From: JAJFJD01 sp965228425
GTDB taxonomy: Bacteria; Pseudomonadota; Alphaproteobacteria; UBA8366
Assembly (NCBI GenBank): GCA_965228425.1
Contig: OZ245815.1
Coordinates: 930,001-994,000, forward strand
DNA: 64,000 bases
Reading direction: 5' to 3'
In this document: positions 42,861 through 51,255 of the stretch, piece after piece
How positions within the stretch are numbered: position 1 is the first letter of the stretch
How the letters are laid out: each line of letters starts with the position of its first letter
Notes under the pieces: generated by a model
The model's input: the letters and a program-made list of their open reading frames with translations, nothing else
What the model was told of the DNA's origin: nothing
Database searches by the model: none
Program-made: the position numbers and the translations under genes

Positions 42861-44111
42861 TTATCCCAATGCATTTACGGCCGCTTCGACGCCTGCGCCG
42901 GGGGGGGCATCATAGCCGTGTCGGCGCAAGGTGACTTCGAGTGCTGCGAGGCAGGACAGCACGCTCTGTCGCCGGCAGACATATCCCATGGTGCCGATGC
43001 GCCAGATCTTGCCGTGCAAGGGCCCGAAGGACGTGCCGATCTCGATGCCGAAATCCTCCAGCATCGCGTTCCGCACGTCATCGCCGGTGACGCTGTCCGG
43101 AATATAGACGCCGGTCACGTTGTCCATCCGGTGATCCGGATCGCCGTATAGCCGCAGGCCCATCGCTTCCAGCCCGGCTCGAAGGCCTTGGCTCACGTGC
43201 CGGTGGCGGGTCCAGACATTATCCAGGCCCTGTTCCAACACGACCCGAAGCGATTCGCGGGCGGCATACAGCATCGACGTGGATTCGGTGTGATGGTTGA
43301 GCCGCGCCTCGCTCCAATAATCCATCAGCATCGGCAGGTCGAAATAGTTCGACTGAATGCGGGGGCCGTTGCCGGCCTTGAAACCCGGCGGCTGTATTCC
43401 GGCTTCCACATGCTTCCGGTCTTTCAGGCGGTCGACGACGCGCGCATTGAAGGTGATGGGCGCCGAGCCCGGCGGCCCCGACAGGCATTTCTGCAGGCCG
43501 GCGGATGCGATATCGATTTGCCAGGCGTCCACCTCGAACGGCATGCCGCCGATGGTCGCGGTAGTGTCGACGAAAAGCAGCGCGTCATGGGCGCGGCAGA
43601 TCGGTCCGATCTCGTCCAACGGCTGCGCCATCGTGGTCGAGGTGTCGCCATGCACCATCGCGACAAGGCTGGGCTTGTGTTGCTTGATAGCGGCTTCGAT
43701 CGTTTCCGCCGGGAATACCGTGCCCCAATCGGTTTCGAGCGGGACGACGTTTGCGCCGCACCGTCCGGCAATCTCGGTCAGAAGATGCCCGAACCGGCCG
43801 AAGATCGGCACGAGCACCGTATCGCCCGGGACAATGAGCGAACTCAGCGCCGCCTCGATGCCCGCTCGCGCGGTGCCGTTGACGAGGAAGCTCCATTGGT
43901 TTTCGGTCCGGAAAATCTGCCGGACCAAGGCCATGGTCTCGTCCATGTATTGCGTGAATTGCGGGTCGAACTGACCCATCATCGGCATCGACATGGCGCG
44001 CAGGACGCGGGGATGGACGTTCACCGGCCCGGGTCCCATGAGAAGCGAAGGGCGCGGATCGAGGTCGTCGAAAACGGCTCTTTCGGTCTCTGATGGTTTT
44101 TGTTTGGTCAC
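42861..44111 (-). CDS. Class V aminotransferase, PucG-like (ureidoglycine/alanine/serine-glyoxylate type)
   Basis: A 416-residue PLP enzyme of the alanine-glyoxylate aminotransferase group. The N-terminal LLMGPGPVNVHPRVLRAMS, Asp182 of the PLP pyridine-nitrogen site (LFVDTTATIGG) and the Schiff-base lysine Lys208 in SAGLQKCLSGPPGSAP are clear. The phrase NQWSFLVNGTARAG resembles (S)-ureidoglycine-glyoxylate aminotransferase PucG, which fits with an allantoate-type amidase elsewhere in the window, but alanine- or serine-glyoxylate transamination is also possible. The start is a GTG at 44111 after AGGACAACC. It is divergent from the chemoreceptor gene. Confidence 0.83.
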   Translation of the reverse strand: MTKQKPSETERAVFDDLDPRPSLLMGPGPVNVHPRVLRAMSMPMMGQFDPQFTQYMDETMALVRQIFRTENQWSFLVNGTARAGIEAALSSLIVPGDTVLVPIFGRFGHLLTEIAGRCGANVVPLETDWGTVFPAETIEAAIKQHKPSLVAMVHGDTSTTMAQPLDEIGPICRAHDALLFVDTTATIGGMPFEVDAWQIDIASAGLQKCLSGPPGSAPITFNARVVDRLKDRKHVEAGIQPPGFKAGNGPRIQSNYFDLPMLMDYWSEARLNHHTESTSMLYAARESLRVVLEQGLDNVWTRHRHVSQGLRAGLEAMGLRLYGDPDHRMDNVTGVYIPDSVTGDDVRNAMLEDFGIEIGTSFGPLHGKIWRIGTMGYVCRRQSVLSCLAALEVTLRRHGYDAPPGAGVEAAVNALG

Positions 44112-44602
44112 GGGGTTGTCCTGCGCAGCGAAAACCGGGGCGGTGTCCCGTCACCATATATACCCCGCCGTCGGGGCCGCAACGGGCATCTCCGAAAAGG
44201 CGGGCAATCCTCCGACGCCCGAGATCTTCCGTCCGGTCGGCCCAGTTGCGTCGGGTCATGCAGGCAGAACCGTGTCATGGGGCGGCCGATGCAACCTTAA
44301 AATGAAATTTTGGCCGATTCTTTCGCTGATGGTCGGTGAAATCCGGTCGCTTCGCAATCGGCCGGGATCGAGCGGATCCCTTAACTGTCGAAATTCGTCA
44401 GCAATTCGAGGCGGTTCTCTGCCGAAATGAACCGAACCATAGACTGAAATAAAAATGGTCCGGTTCGCGTTTAAATCAAAATTAACGATAGAAACCGTAT
44501 GCTTCCAATTCGTTACGCCGAGCTGCGCGTTGCGCGGGAAAGCGCGATGGCGCGGCAACTTTTATTAGAACTGAGGCGATACTAGCTGGTATCGGGAAAA
44601 GA
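44112..44602. other. Long regulatory region between aminotransferase and chemoreceptor
   Basis: These 491 bp have no credible gene. A TATATA at 44156-44161 may be the -10 of the leftward aminotransferase. A near-perfect inverted repeat, AACCGAACCAT (44430-44440) with ATGGTCCGGTT (44455-44465), one mismatch and a 14-bp spacer, lies just before the CtrA-type box. The AT-richness rises sharply across 44430-44500. Confidence 0.5.
44471..44486 (+). promoter_or_regulatory. CtrA-type binding box (TTAA-N7-TTAAC)
   Basis: TTAA-ATCAAAA-TTAAC matches the full CtrA consensus exactly. It is 117 bp upstream of the globin-coupled chemoreceptor start. CtrA controls motility and chemotaxis genes in many alphaproteobacteria, so the match and the target agree. 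A chance match in one GC-rich region is possible but unlikely. Confidence 0.6.
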
Positions 44603-45955
44603 ATGGCAAGCACGACCGAAATAGAAAGCCCGACCGAGGGCGACTGGCAAAGCAAACTCGCCTTCCTTGAAATCGACGACAGCACGCAAACGCAGTTAAA
44701 GGCTTTCCAGCCAACTCTCGAAGAGCATCTCCCGGATTTGTTGGATAGGTTCAATGCGCACATTGCGCAGCATCCGGATTTCCGGGAGACGTTTGCCGAC
44801 GCGTCCGCCGCCGCGCGGCTTCGGGATGCCCAGGCCGAACATTGGCGGCGCTTGTTCAGTGGCCGGTTCGACGATGCCTACCAGAAGAAAGTCGAACATA
44901 TCGGCAGTGCGCATGCGCGGATAGGGCTCGATCCCGGCTCGATCATGGCGGCCTACCGGTTCTTTCTCAGCCAGGTAACGGATGTTTTGCTCAAACGTGG
45001 GAAATGGCGCGCGAGGGATCGTGGCGACCTGCTCGGTGCCGTGACCAAGGCGATCTTTCTCGATATGAGCGTGGCGCTCGGCGCCTACTCGGCCGAACGG
45101 AAATTGGCCCATCAAGCCCGTCAAAACGAGTTGGCCGGCGAATTCGAAACCAACGTCAAGGAGGTCGTCGATACGGTTTCCTCGGCCGCCGGCGAAATGC
45201 GGGCATCCGCGGAGTCTTTAGCCGGTGTCGCGGACCGGACCAGCGACCATTCGTCCCGGGTCGCCACGGCGTCCGAGCAAGCCTGTTCGATGGTCCAGGC
45301 CGTGGCGTCCGGCACCGAAGAATTGTCCGCCTCCGTCACCGAGATCGGCGAGCGGGTCGCGCGGTCCACCGAGATTGCGAAACGGGCGGTCGAAAATGCG
45401 GCTCAAACGAACGAGTCGATTCAGACGCTTGCGTCGTCGGGCGAGAAAATCGGCGAAGTCGTCAGCTTGATCAGCGATGTTGCCGAGCAGACGAATTTGT
45501 TGGCGCTCAACGCCACGATCGAGGCGGCGCGCGCGGGCGAGGCGGGCAAGGGTTTCGCGGTGGTCGCGGCCGAAGTGAAGAGCCTTGCCAACCAAACGGC
45601 GAGCGCCACCGAGGAAATTTCCGAACAGATCAAGTCGATGCAGTTCGAGATCCAGGGATCGGTGGAAGCCATACAGAATGTCGGCGGCATCATCGAGGAG
45701 ATCAGTGCCGTCGCCGCGGAAATCGCGGCGGCCGTGGACCAACAAGGGGCATCGACCCAGCAGATTGCCGCCAACGTCTCCGAGGCGGCCGGTAATGCCG
45801 AGGACGTTTCCAACAGCGTGTCGGATCTCAGCGCGGCGACCACGGAGACACAGGCCTCGGCCGCCGAAGTGCTGAACGCGGCGGACGAGCTGTCGCGGCA
45901 AGGAGAGACGCTGCGCGCCGAGGTCGATCGATTCCTCGAGAGCGTCAGGGCCTGA
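44603..45955 (+). CDS. Globin-coupled methyl-accepting chemotaxis protein (HemAT-like)
   Basis: A 450-residue soluble chemoreceptor. The N-terminal 170 residues form a globin-coupled sensor: the segment HIGSAHARIGLDPGS contains the proximal heme ligand His104 and fits the RxxIGxxHxRIGLxP pattern of HemAT. The C-terminal MCP signalling domain carries the hairpin tip EQTNLLALNATIEAARAG and adaptation helices. There are no transmembrane helices, so it is a cytoplasmic aerotaxis-type oxygen sensor. A CtrA box precedes it. A second MCP follows within 1 kb. The distal pocket was not analysed, so NO or CO binding is not excluded. Confidence 0.9.
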   Translation: MASTTEIESPTEGDWQSKLAFLEIDDSTQTQLKAFQPTLEEHLPDLLDRFNAHIAQHPDFRETFADASAAARLRDAQAEHWRRLFSGRFDDAYQKKVEHIGSAHARIGLDPGSIMAAYRFFLSQVTDVLLKRGKWRARDRGDLLGAVTKAIFLDMSVALGAYSAERKLAHQARQNELAGEFETNVKEVVDTVSSAAGEMRASAESLAGVADRTSDHSSRVATASEQACSMVQAVASGTEELSASVTEIGERVARSTEIAKRAVENAAQTNESIQTLASSGEKIGEVVSLISDVAEQTNLLALNATIEAARAGEAGKGFAVVAAEVKSLANQTASATEEISEQIKSMQFEIQGSVEAIQNVGGIIEEISAVAAEIAAAVDQQGASTQQIAANVSEAAGNAEDVSNSVSDLSAATTETQASAAEVLNAADELSRQGETLRAEVDRFLESVRA

Positions 45956-46024
45956 TGTCGAATTCGAACCGGAGGGGCTGGGTTTTTGCGCCCGAAACCG
46001 CGGGATGCCCGCTTGGAGTATGTC

Positions 46025-46459
46025 ATGGGTGATGTTTTGCCGAAGCGGAAGGCGCCGGATGCGCCACGAATCGAGGCGGTTCCGAAAAGCGATGCGGCGC
46101 CGGTCCGGGAGAACATACTTCCCCATCCGAATCGCGAAGCGCGGCTGAAGACCGGGATCACGGATTTGTCCGCGAAATTTCCGAATGCGCGGCAGCGTGC
46201 ATCGGACGCCATCCTTAAGCTTATTAAGATGCTGTCGGGCGTCGACCACACACTTGATCACCGCCGTGCGGAAGAATTGAAGGTCAAGTTGATACGGGCC
46301 TTGGCGGTTCTGGAGGCGATCCATAACCGACCGGAATCCGTGTCGAAGGACGAACTGGAATCCCTGAAGCAGGCAATGATGTTGCTGCACGAAGTCGAAC
46401 GGCGGGAATCGCAGAGACGGTCCGCCGACGGGACAGGGATGCCTGGATTTCCGATTTAG
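46025..46459 (+). CDS. Hypothetical 144-residue protein between two chemoreceptors
   Basis: I do not recognise this protein. The first 45 residues are basic, proline-rich and probably disordered (PKRKAPDAPRIEAVPKSD). The rest is predicted helical with two amphipathic stretches (ARQRASDAILKLIKMLSGVD and RRAEELKVKLIRALAVLEAI), so it may form a helical bundle or bind a helical partner. Start ATG 46025 has GGAG six bases upstream and is preferred over a TTG at 45986. It lies between a globin-coupled MCP and a NIT-domain MCP in the same direction, so an accessory role in chemosensing is plausible but not shown. Confidence 0.6.
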   Translation: MGDVLPKRKAPDAPRIEAVPKSDAAPVRENILPHPNREARLKTGITDLSAKFPNARQRASDAILKLIKMLSGVDHTLDHRRAEELKVKLIRALAVLEAIHNRPESVSKDELESLKQAMMLLHEVERRESQRRSADGTGMPGFPI

Positions 46460-46533
46460 AAACACCGTACCGCGGCGGTTGCGTCAATGGTCGCTCCGGT
46501 GACGGAAACACACAAGAGATGACGAGAAGCAGG

Positions 46534-48609
46534 ATGAGTTCAATGAAGATATTCGCGGTACTGGGTAATCTGAATATCGGCAAGCGTATCTACATCGCGC
46601 TGGCGATGCCGTTCCTTCTGGCCATATTCCTGGGTGTTTCGGAAATGCGCCAGGACTGGGCGCGCAAGTCCGATGCGAATGTTTTGCTGACGTTGGGTAA
46701 CCTTGCGCCGGCGATTAGCGCACTGGTTGGCGAGTTGCAGAAGGAGCGCGGCATCGCGGCGGCCTTTCTCAAGAGCCAGGGAAAACAGCATGCCGACACG
46801 CTTCCCGCCCAGCAACGGCAGACCGACGCCCGCCACGTGGAATTCCGCACGGCGATGAAGACAGCGGCGCTCGAACGGTTCGGCGGAAATTTGGCGAAAT
46901 CGTCGAAAACCGTCGAATCGGCCGTTGCGACGTTGATGGGCCACCGGGAAAAGATCAACAGCAAGTCCACGAATATGGCGCGGACCATGAAAATCTATAC
47001 CGCGACAATCGAGCGGTTGCTCTCGGTCGTCGACCAGATGGCGATAATCGGGTCCAACGGCGACGTCTCGCGCGCCATCACCGCCTATACCGCAATTCTT
47101 CACTTGAAGGAGCATGCCGGCCAGGAACGGGCGATGGGGTCGGCGGGTTTTGCCGATGGATTCTTCTCGCCCCATATCATCGAGGCGATGTTGAAACAGA
47201 TCGAGGCGCAGCGGATTTACGATTCGCTCTTCCACGTCTATGCCACGCCCGCCCAAAGCGCGGCCTATGACAAGGCGATGGCGGATCCCGCCGTCGCCCA
47301 GGTCGTCAAGATGCGCAAGATCGCGGTGGATAGCGTCCAGACGGCGAGCACTGGTGACGTTAAACCGGCGGATTGGTTTGCGACGATCACTAAGAAGATC
47401 GACTTGCTCAAAGGATTCGAGAATCGCCTCGGTGCCGATCTCATCGCAACCTTGCACGGAGTGAAGGAAAGCGTGACGCGGTCGCAGCAGATGCTGCTGA
47501 TCTTCGGCACGTTGATCCTGCTCGCCTCCGGCTGTCTCGGATACATGATCGTGCGCAGCATCACCCGTCCGGTGGGAGCGATGACGGCAGCGATGACCGA
47601 TCTCGCCCAGGGCAACTATGACGTCGAGGTCCCGGCATTGTCCAACCGGGACGAAATCGGTGAAATGGCGCAGGCCGTTGAAATCTTCAAACAGAACGGC
47701 AAGCGAATGAAGGACATGGAAGCGGAGCAACGCGATCAAGAGGAGCGCGCCGAGCAGGAAAAGCGCGAGGCCATGATGGCGCTCGCCGACGACTTCCAAT
47801 CGCGTGTCCTTGGCATTGTCCAGGCGGTGTCGTCGTCGTCCACGCAAATGCAGTCGACCTCCGAATCGATGAGCCAGATGGCGCAGGATTCGAGCCGCAA
47901 GGCGGCGCAGGTTGCGTCGGCCTCGGAGCAGGCCACGGCGAACGTGCATGCGGTGGCGTCGTCCGCGGATGAATTGTCGGCGTCGGTCAGCGAGATCAAT
48001 CGTCAGGTCGGGCAGTCCAACGAAATCGCGACCCGGGCCAACGGCGAGGCGGAACACACCAACGAGACCGTGCAAAGCCTCGCCAAATCGGCACAGAAGA
48101 TCGGCGAAGTGGTCAACTTGATCAGCGATATCGCCGAGCAGACCAACCTGCTGGCGCTGAATGCGACGATTGAGGCGGCGCGTGCCGGTGAGGCTGGGAA
48201 GGGCTTCGCCGTCGTTGCCGCCGAGGTGAAGAACCTTGCGAATCAGACGGCGCAGGCGACCGAGGAAATCGCCGCCCAGATCAGCGAGATGCAGTCGGTC
48301 ACCGGCGACGCGGTCTCGGCGATCGCCGGAATCGGCGGGACGATCAAAGAGATCAACGGTATCGCCGAGACGATCGCGAGCGCGGTCAGTCAGCAGGGAT
48401 CGGCGACTCAGGAAATCGCGGAGAATACCCAGCAAGCCGCCGCCGGCACCGAGGAGGTCAGCAACACGATCGCTGAAGTCACGAAATCCGCGTCGGAGAC
48501 CGGGTCCGCCGCCGAGGAGGTGCTGCAGGCCGCCGGCGAATTATCGAAACAGTCGGTGGCGCTGCAAGGGGAAGTGGAGAACTTCCTGGTACAGGTTCGA
48601 GCCGCATAG
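46534..48609 (+). CDS. Methyl-accepting chemotaxis protein with NIT sensor domain
   Basis: A 691-residue transmembrane chemoreceptor. TM1 is at about residues 17-34, TM2 at 320-341 (LLIFGTLILLASGCLGYMIV). The periplasmic region carries the nitrate/nitrite-sensing (NIT) signature LVGELQKERGIAAAFLKS, followed by helical bundle residues. A HAMP domain (SITRPVGAMTAAMTDLAQGN) and a long MCP signalling domain with EQTNLLALNATIEAARAG follow. Starts at 46519, 46534 and 46543 are possible; 46534 is chosen on a modest upstream purine stretch. Its ligand is predicted to be nitrate/nitrite or another small anion by domain only. A strong hairpin lies after it. Confidence 0.88.
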   Translation: MSSMKIFAVLGNLNIGKRIYIALAMPFLLAIFLGVSEMRQDWARKSDANVLLTLGNLAPAISALVGELQKERGIAAAFLKSQGKQHADTLPAQQRQTDARHVEFRTAMKTAALERFGGNLAKSSKTVESAVATLMGHREKINSKSTNMARTMKIYTATIERLLSVVDQMAIIGSNGDVSRAITAYTAILHLKEHAGQERAMGSAGFADGFFSPHIIEAMLKQIEAQRIYDSLFHVYATPAQSAAYDKAMADPAVAQVVKMRKIAVDSVQTASTGDVKPADWFATITKKIDLLKGFENRLGADLIATLHGVKESVTRSQQMLLIFGTLILLASGCLGYMIVRSITRPVGAMTAAMTDLAQGNYDVEVPALSNRDEIGEMAQAVEIFKQNGKRMKDMEAEQRDQEERAEQEKREAMMALADDFQSRVLGIVQAVSSSSTQMQSTSESMSQMAQDSSRKAAQVASASEQATANVHAVASSADELSASVSEINRQVGQSNEIATRANGEAEHTNETVQSLAKSAQKIGEVVNLISDIAEQTNLLALNATIEAARAGEAGKGFAVVAAEVKNLANQTAQATEEIAAQISEMQSVTGDAVSAIAGIGGTIKEINGIAETIASAVSQQGSATQEIAENTQQAAAGTEEVSNTIAEVTKSASETGSAAEEVLQAAGELSKQSVALQGEVENFLVQVRAA

Positions 48610-48628
48610 TTGCCAAGCGCTCGGCCGT

Positions 48629-48665
48629 CGAGGACCGTGGCGGATGCCTGCCCGCCGGGTCCTCG
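48629..48665. terminator. Bidirectional terminator between convergent genes
   Basis: CGAGGACC at 48629-48636 pairs with GGTCCTCG at 48658-48665; an internal GGCGG/CCGCC pair extends the structure. It lies in the 74-bp gap between the convergent MCP and oxaloacetate-decarboxylase-like genes. There is no U-run, so Rho-independent action is uncertain. Confidence 0.45.
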
Positions 48666-48683
48666 CGGTCGATGTCACGGCCG

Positions 48684-49550
48684 TCAGGAGTCGCCGAGGA
48701 ATGTGTTCATCCAGCGGCCGTAGTCGGCGTCGCGGGTCACGCGCTTCATAAGGTCGCCCGACGCAACGCCCGGCAGATCGCCCGGCTCTGTACCGTCGCG
48801 CAATGCCTTTAACGTGTCGTGGACGGCCTGCACCGCGGCCATGAAGGGTTGATGCCCCTGCAGGCAGACCCGGACGCCTTGCTTGCCCAGATAATCGATG
48901 TCGGACAGCTCGGGTCCCCGTCCACCCAGGATGAAGGGCAGGTCCACCGCCGACCGTAGGGCTTCCAATTCGGCCTTGGTCTTCACGCCGACGAAGAACA
49001 GTGCGTCCACGCCGGCGGCTTCATACGCCTTGGCGCGGGCGACCGCGTCATCGATGCCGGCAAGGGCGACAGCGCTGGTCCTGCCGGCGATCACGAGGTT
49101 TGGATCCTGGCGACCTTCCACGGCGGCGCGCATCTTGCCCACGCCTTCCTCGATCGAGATCATACGGGAACCGCCGACCGTGCCGTAGGGTTGCGGCAAC
49201 TCGGTGTCTTCGATCGAGAGCGCGGCGACGCCAGCGGTTTCCAATTCTTCCACGGTTCGTTTCACGTTCATCGCATTCCCGTAGCCGTGGTCCGCGTCGA
49301 CCAGCAGCGCCAGATTTCCGGCCCGGCAAATGCGATAGGCTTGATCGGCGAACTCGGACAGTGTGAGCACGATGATGTCGGGCGCGCCGAGGACGGTCAT
49401 CGAGGCGATCGATCCCGCGAACATACCCACTTCGAAGCCGAGGTCCTCGGCGATCCGGGCGGAAATCGGGTCGAATACCGAACCGGGATGTACGCAGCGG
49501 TCTCCGGCCAGGAGGGTGCGAAACCGCTCCCGTCGTTCGGTCCAATGCAT
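48684..49550 (-). CDS. Isocitrate lyase/PEP mutase family, oxaloacetate decarboxylase-like
   Basis: A 288-residue ICL/PEPM-superfamily enzyme closely resembling Pseudomonas aeruginosa PA4872-type oxaloacetate decarboxylases in recalled motif order: SVFDPISARIAEDLGFE, TLSEFADQAYRI, DADHGYGNAMNV (metal-binding aspartates), LSIEDTELP and the EEGVGKMRAA helix. It lacks the KKCGH isocitrate lyase motif, so it is not an isocitrate lyase. The ATG at 49550 is chosen because upstream in-frame residues look like non-coding. It is convergent with the MCP gene and followed on the same strand by a PLP enzyme gene upstream of it. The exact 2-oxoacid is unproven. Confidence 0.85.
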   Translation of the reverse strand: MHWTERRERFRTLLAGDRCVHPGSVFDPISARIAEDLGFEVGMFAGSIASMTVLGAPDIIVLTLSEFADQAYRICRAGNLALLVDADHGYGNAMNVKRTVEELETAGVAALSIEDTELPQPYGTVGGSRMISIEEGVGKMRAAVEGRQDPNLVIAGRTSAVALAGIDDAVARAKAYEAAGVDALFFVGVKTKAELEALRSAVDLPFILGGRGPELSDIDYLGKQGVRVCLQGHQPFMAAVQAVHDTLKALRDGTEPGDLPGVASGDLMKRVTRDADYGRWMNTFLGDS

Positions 49551-49652
49551 GGCGTGAATTCCTCGTCGTTGTTGGTTTTTGATTTCGATGCTGCCTTCAA
49601 TATAGCGCATCGATCGGGGTGTCGTCTTTTGACGAGCCCGCCGATCGTCGTC

Positions 49653-50933
49653 TCAGGAAGCGACGCCCAGCAACATCTCCCGATAAACCGTTTGATCGCG
49701 GAGGGTTTCCGCCAGCGTGTCGAAACTGTCGTCTACGGCCTTCGCCAATTTCTCCGGCCCGCCGAAGCGCGCCAGCGTGTCGGTCGGCAGGAATTTGATC
49801 ATCAGAGCGGCGGTGCCGGGCGGGATGCCGGCGAAATGAACGCTCACGACGCCATGGTCGCGCAGGAGGATCATCGCCAGCCCGGCGGTTGCCTCATAGG
49901 GGACAATCGGGGCTTCGTTGATGCCGGCGCGCGCCATCGCGGTTTCCAGGATCGCCTCGCCGGTCAGCTGCACGGTTACCGGCGTCCGGAACAGCGCTTC
50001 CGGTCCGAGCCGTTTTTCCAGCGCGTCGGCCACCTGCATGGTGTTGTCGACCAGTTCGCGGACTGTCGCATGCGAATATTGCTGCAGGCTTTCGGCGACG
50101 ACGGGCAACAGCATCTGCCGCGCCTCGTTTCCCATCTCATAAGCGCGGGTGCGCATCGCGGCGACGATATCCGATCGGCCGCCGACCACGCCGAGCCGCG
50201 GGCCGGTGGTCCCGTATTTGTCGAGCCCCGTCGCGGCGACATCCACGCCGAGTTCCAGGCTGCGCGGCTGATCGAAGATGGCGGGACCGACGCGTCCGCC
50301 GCCGGCATCGTCCAGCACCACCGTGGCGCCAAAATTATGTGCGATCCGCACGATCTCCAGAATCTCGTCGGCGGGGAGGATTTCATAGCTCACGGCGAGC
50401 CGGGTGAGAAAAACGACTTTGGGCGTTCCGATCTCTTCCACTGCGGCCTTGAAACCCGCGAGCCCGATCGAATCGTGAAATTCGCCGCGTCCATGCGCGA
50501 CCGCGCGGACGACCGCCGGATGGCTGTAGCGCGGCGATACGCCGATCACCAGGTCGCCGTCATCGATCAGCACGTCGCCCGCCAGCAGCAGGCCGGCGGT
50601 CAACCGGTTGGTCACGAGGATGTCGTGCTCCTCATCGTTGCCGCCCATGTGGGCCAGTCCCAGCTCGCGAACGGTGTCGGTGTACAGCGCCGACGCCATT
50701 TCGTCGTCGAGCAATGCCGCGTCGATTTCGGGCAACTCGAGTTTTCGTTCGAGCCCGCTCAGCAGGTAGACACCGTCGGGTCCCTGCTCGGCGCGCCGGC
50801 GGCGGATATGTTCCCAGGCCACGCGCAGCTTCCGGAGGTCGGATTCGGTATCGGGCAGGATGCTCCCGCGCGCGTAGGGGAGGCCGGGCGCGATCGGGTT
50901 GCCGAAGGAATCGTGATTTTTGGTTGTGGACAT
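49653..50933 (-). CDS. Fold-type I PLP-dependent enzyme, SelA-like/aminotransferase class V relative
   Basis: A 426-residue PLP protein of the aspartate aminotransferase fold in the SelA/D-glucosaminate-6-phosphate ammonia-lyase-like area. The PLP aspartate is near 208 in ATVVLDDAGGGRVGP and the Schiff-base lysine is Lys239 in VAATGLDKYGTTGPRLG, which is the SelA-type lysine context. It lacks the N-terminal domain of true SelA and has a long early RKLELPEIDAALLDD linker. The ATG at 50933 follows GGAAGACCGG. It is upstream of the oxaloacetate-decarboxylase-like gene on the same strand and may be co-transcribed with it. An amino-acid lyase or racemase is likely. Confidence 0.7.
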   Translation of the reverse strand: MSTTKNHDSFGNPIAPGLPYARGSILPDTESDLRKLRVAWEHIRRRRAEQGPDGVYLLSGLERKLELPEIDAALLDDEMASALYTDTVRELGLAHMGGNDEEHDILVTNRLTAGLLLAGDVLIDDGDLVIGVSPRYSHPAVVRAVAHGRGEFHDSIGLAGFKAAVEEIGTPKVVFLTRLAVSYEILPADEILEIVRIAHNFGATVVLDDAGGGRVGPAIFDQPRSLELGVDVAATGLDKYGTTGPRLGVVGGRSDIVAAMRTRAYEMGNEARQMLLPVVAESLQQYSHATVRELVDNTMQVADALEKRLGPEALFRTPVTVQLTGEAILETAMARAGINEAPIVPYEATAGLAMILLRDHGVVSVHFAGIPPGTAALMIKFLPTDTLARFGGPEKLAKAVDDSFDTLAETLRDQTVYREMLLGVAS

Positions 50934-51255
50934 GCCGGTCTTCCATATTGCGGCAGTTCGGTCTGGCGACACCAATCATCATTGTGAGAATGCTGCCGTG
51001 ATAAGGCAAGCGGTTACGGCACGGTGTAGGACTGCGACCAGACCGGCGGGTCAAATTGCTTGGACGACCAGTTTGGTGCCGCGTGACGCGCCGCTCGGGC
51101 TGCCGATAGGTGGGCGGCTGGCGTCATAGGTGATCAGTCCGCCTTGGTTCTCGCGGGTCTTTCCAACTCAGCATCGATCTTGTGATATCGTTCATTGCAA
51201 TCGGGCTGCCGAACAGCGCTGGACCCGAACGCATAACAAGACGGACCATCCATTC
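50934..51255. other. Divergent intergenic region, nothing certain
   Basis: These 322 bp lie between the PLP enzyme and the flavin monooxygenase, divergently transcribed. A minus-strand frame of 38 codons (about 51056-51172) ends in a plausible protein C-terminus, SRGTKLVVQAI, and could be the remains of a gene, but there is no start or family match. Otherwise I see only presumed promoters. Confidence 0.3.

Noticed and set aside
49653..50933. SelA (selenocysteine synthase)
   Set aside because: The PLP lysine context resembles SelA, but the N-terminal tRNA-binding domain is missing and the neighbours are metabolic genes.
51056..51172. Minus-strand 38-codon frame ending SRGTKLVVQAI as a gene remnant
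   Set aside because: No start codon, ribosome site or family; too short to support.
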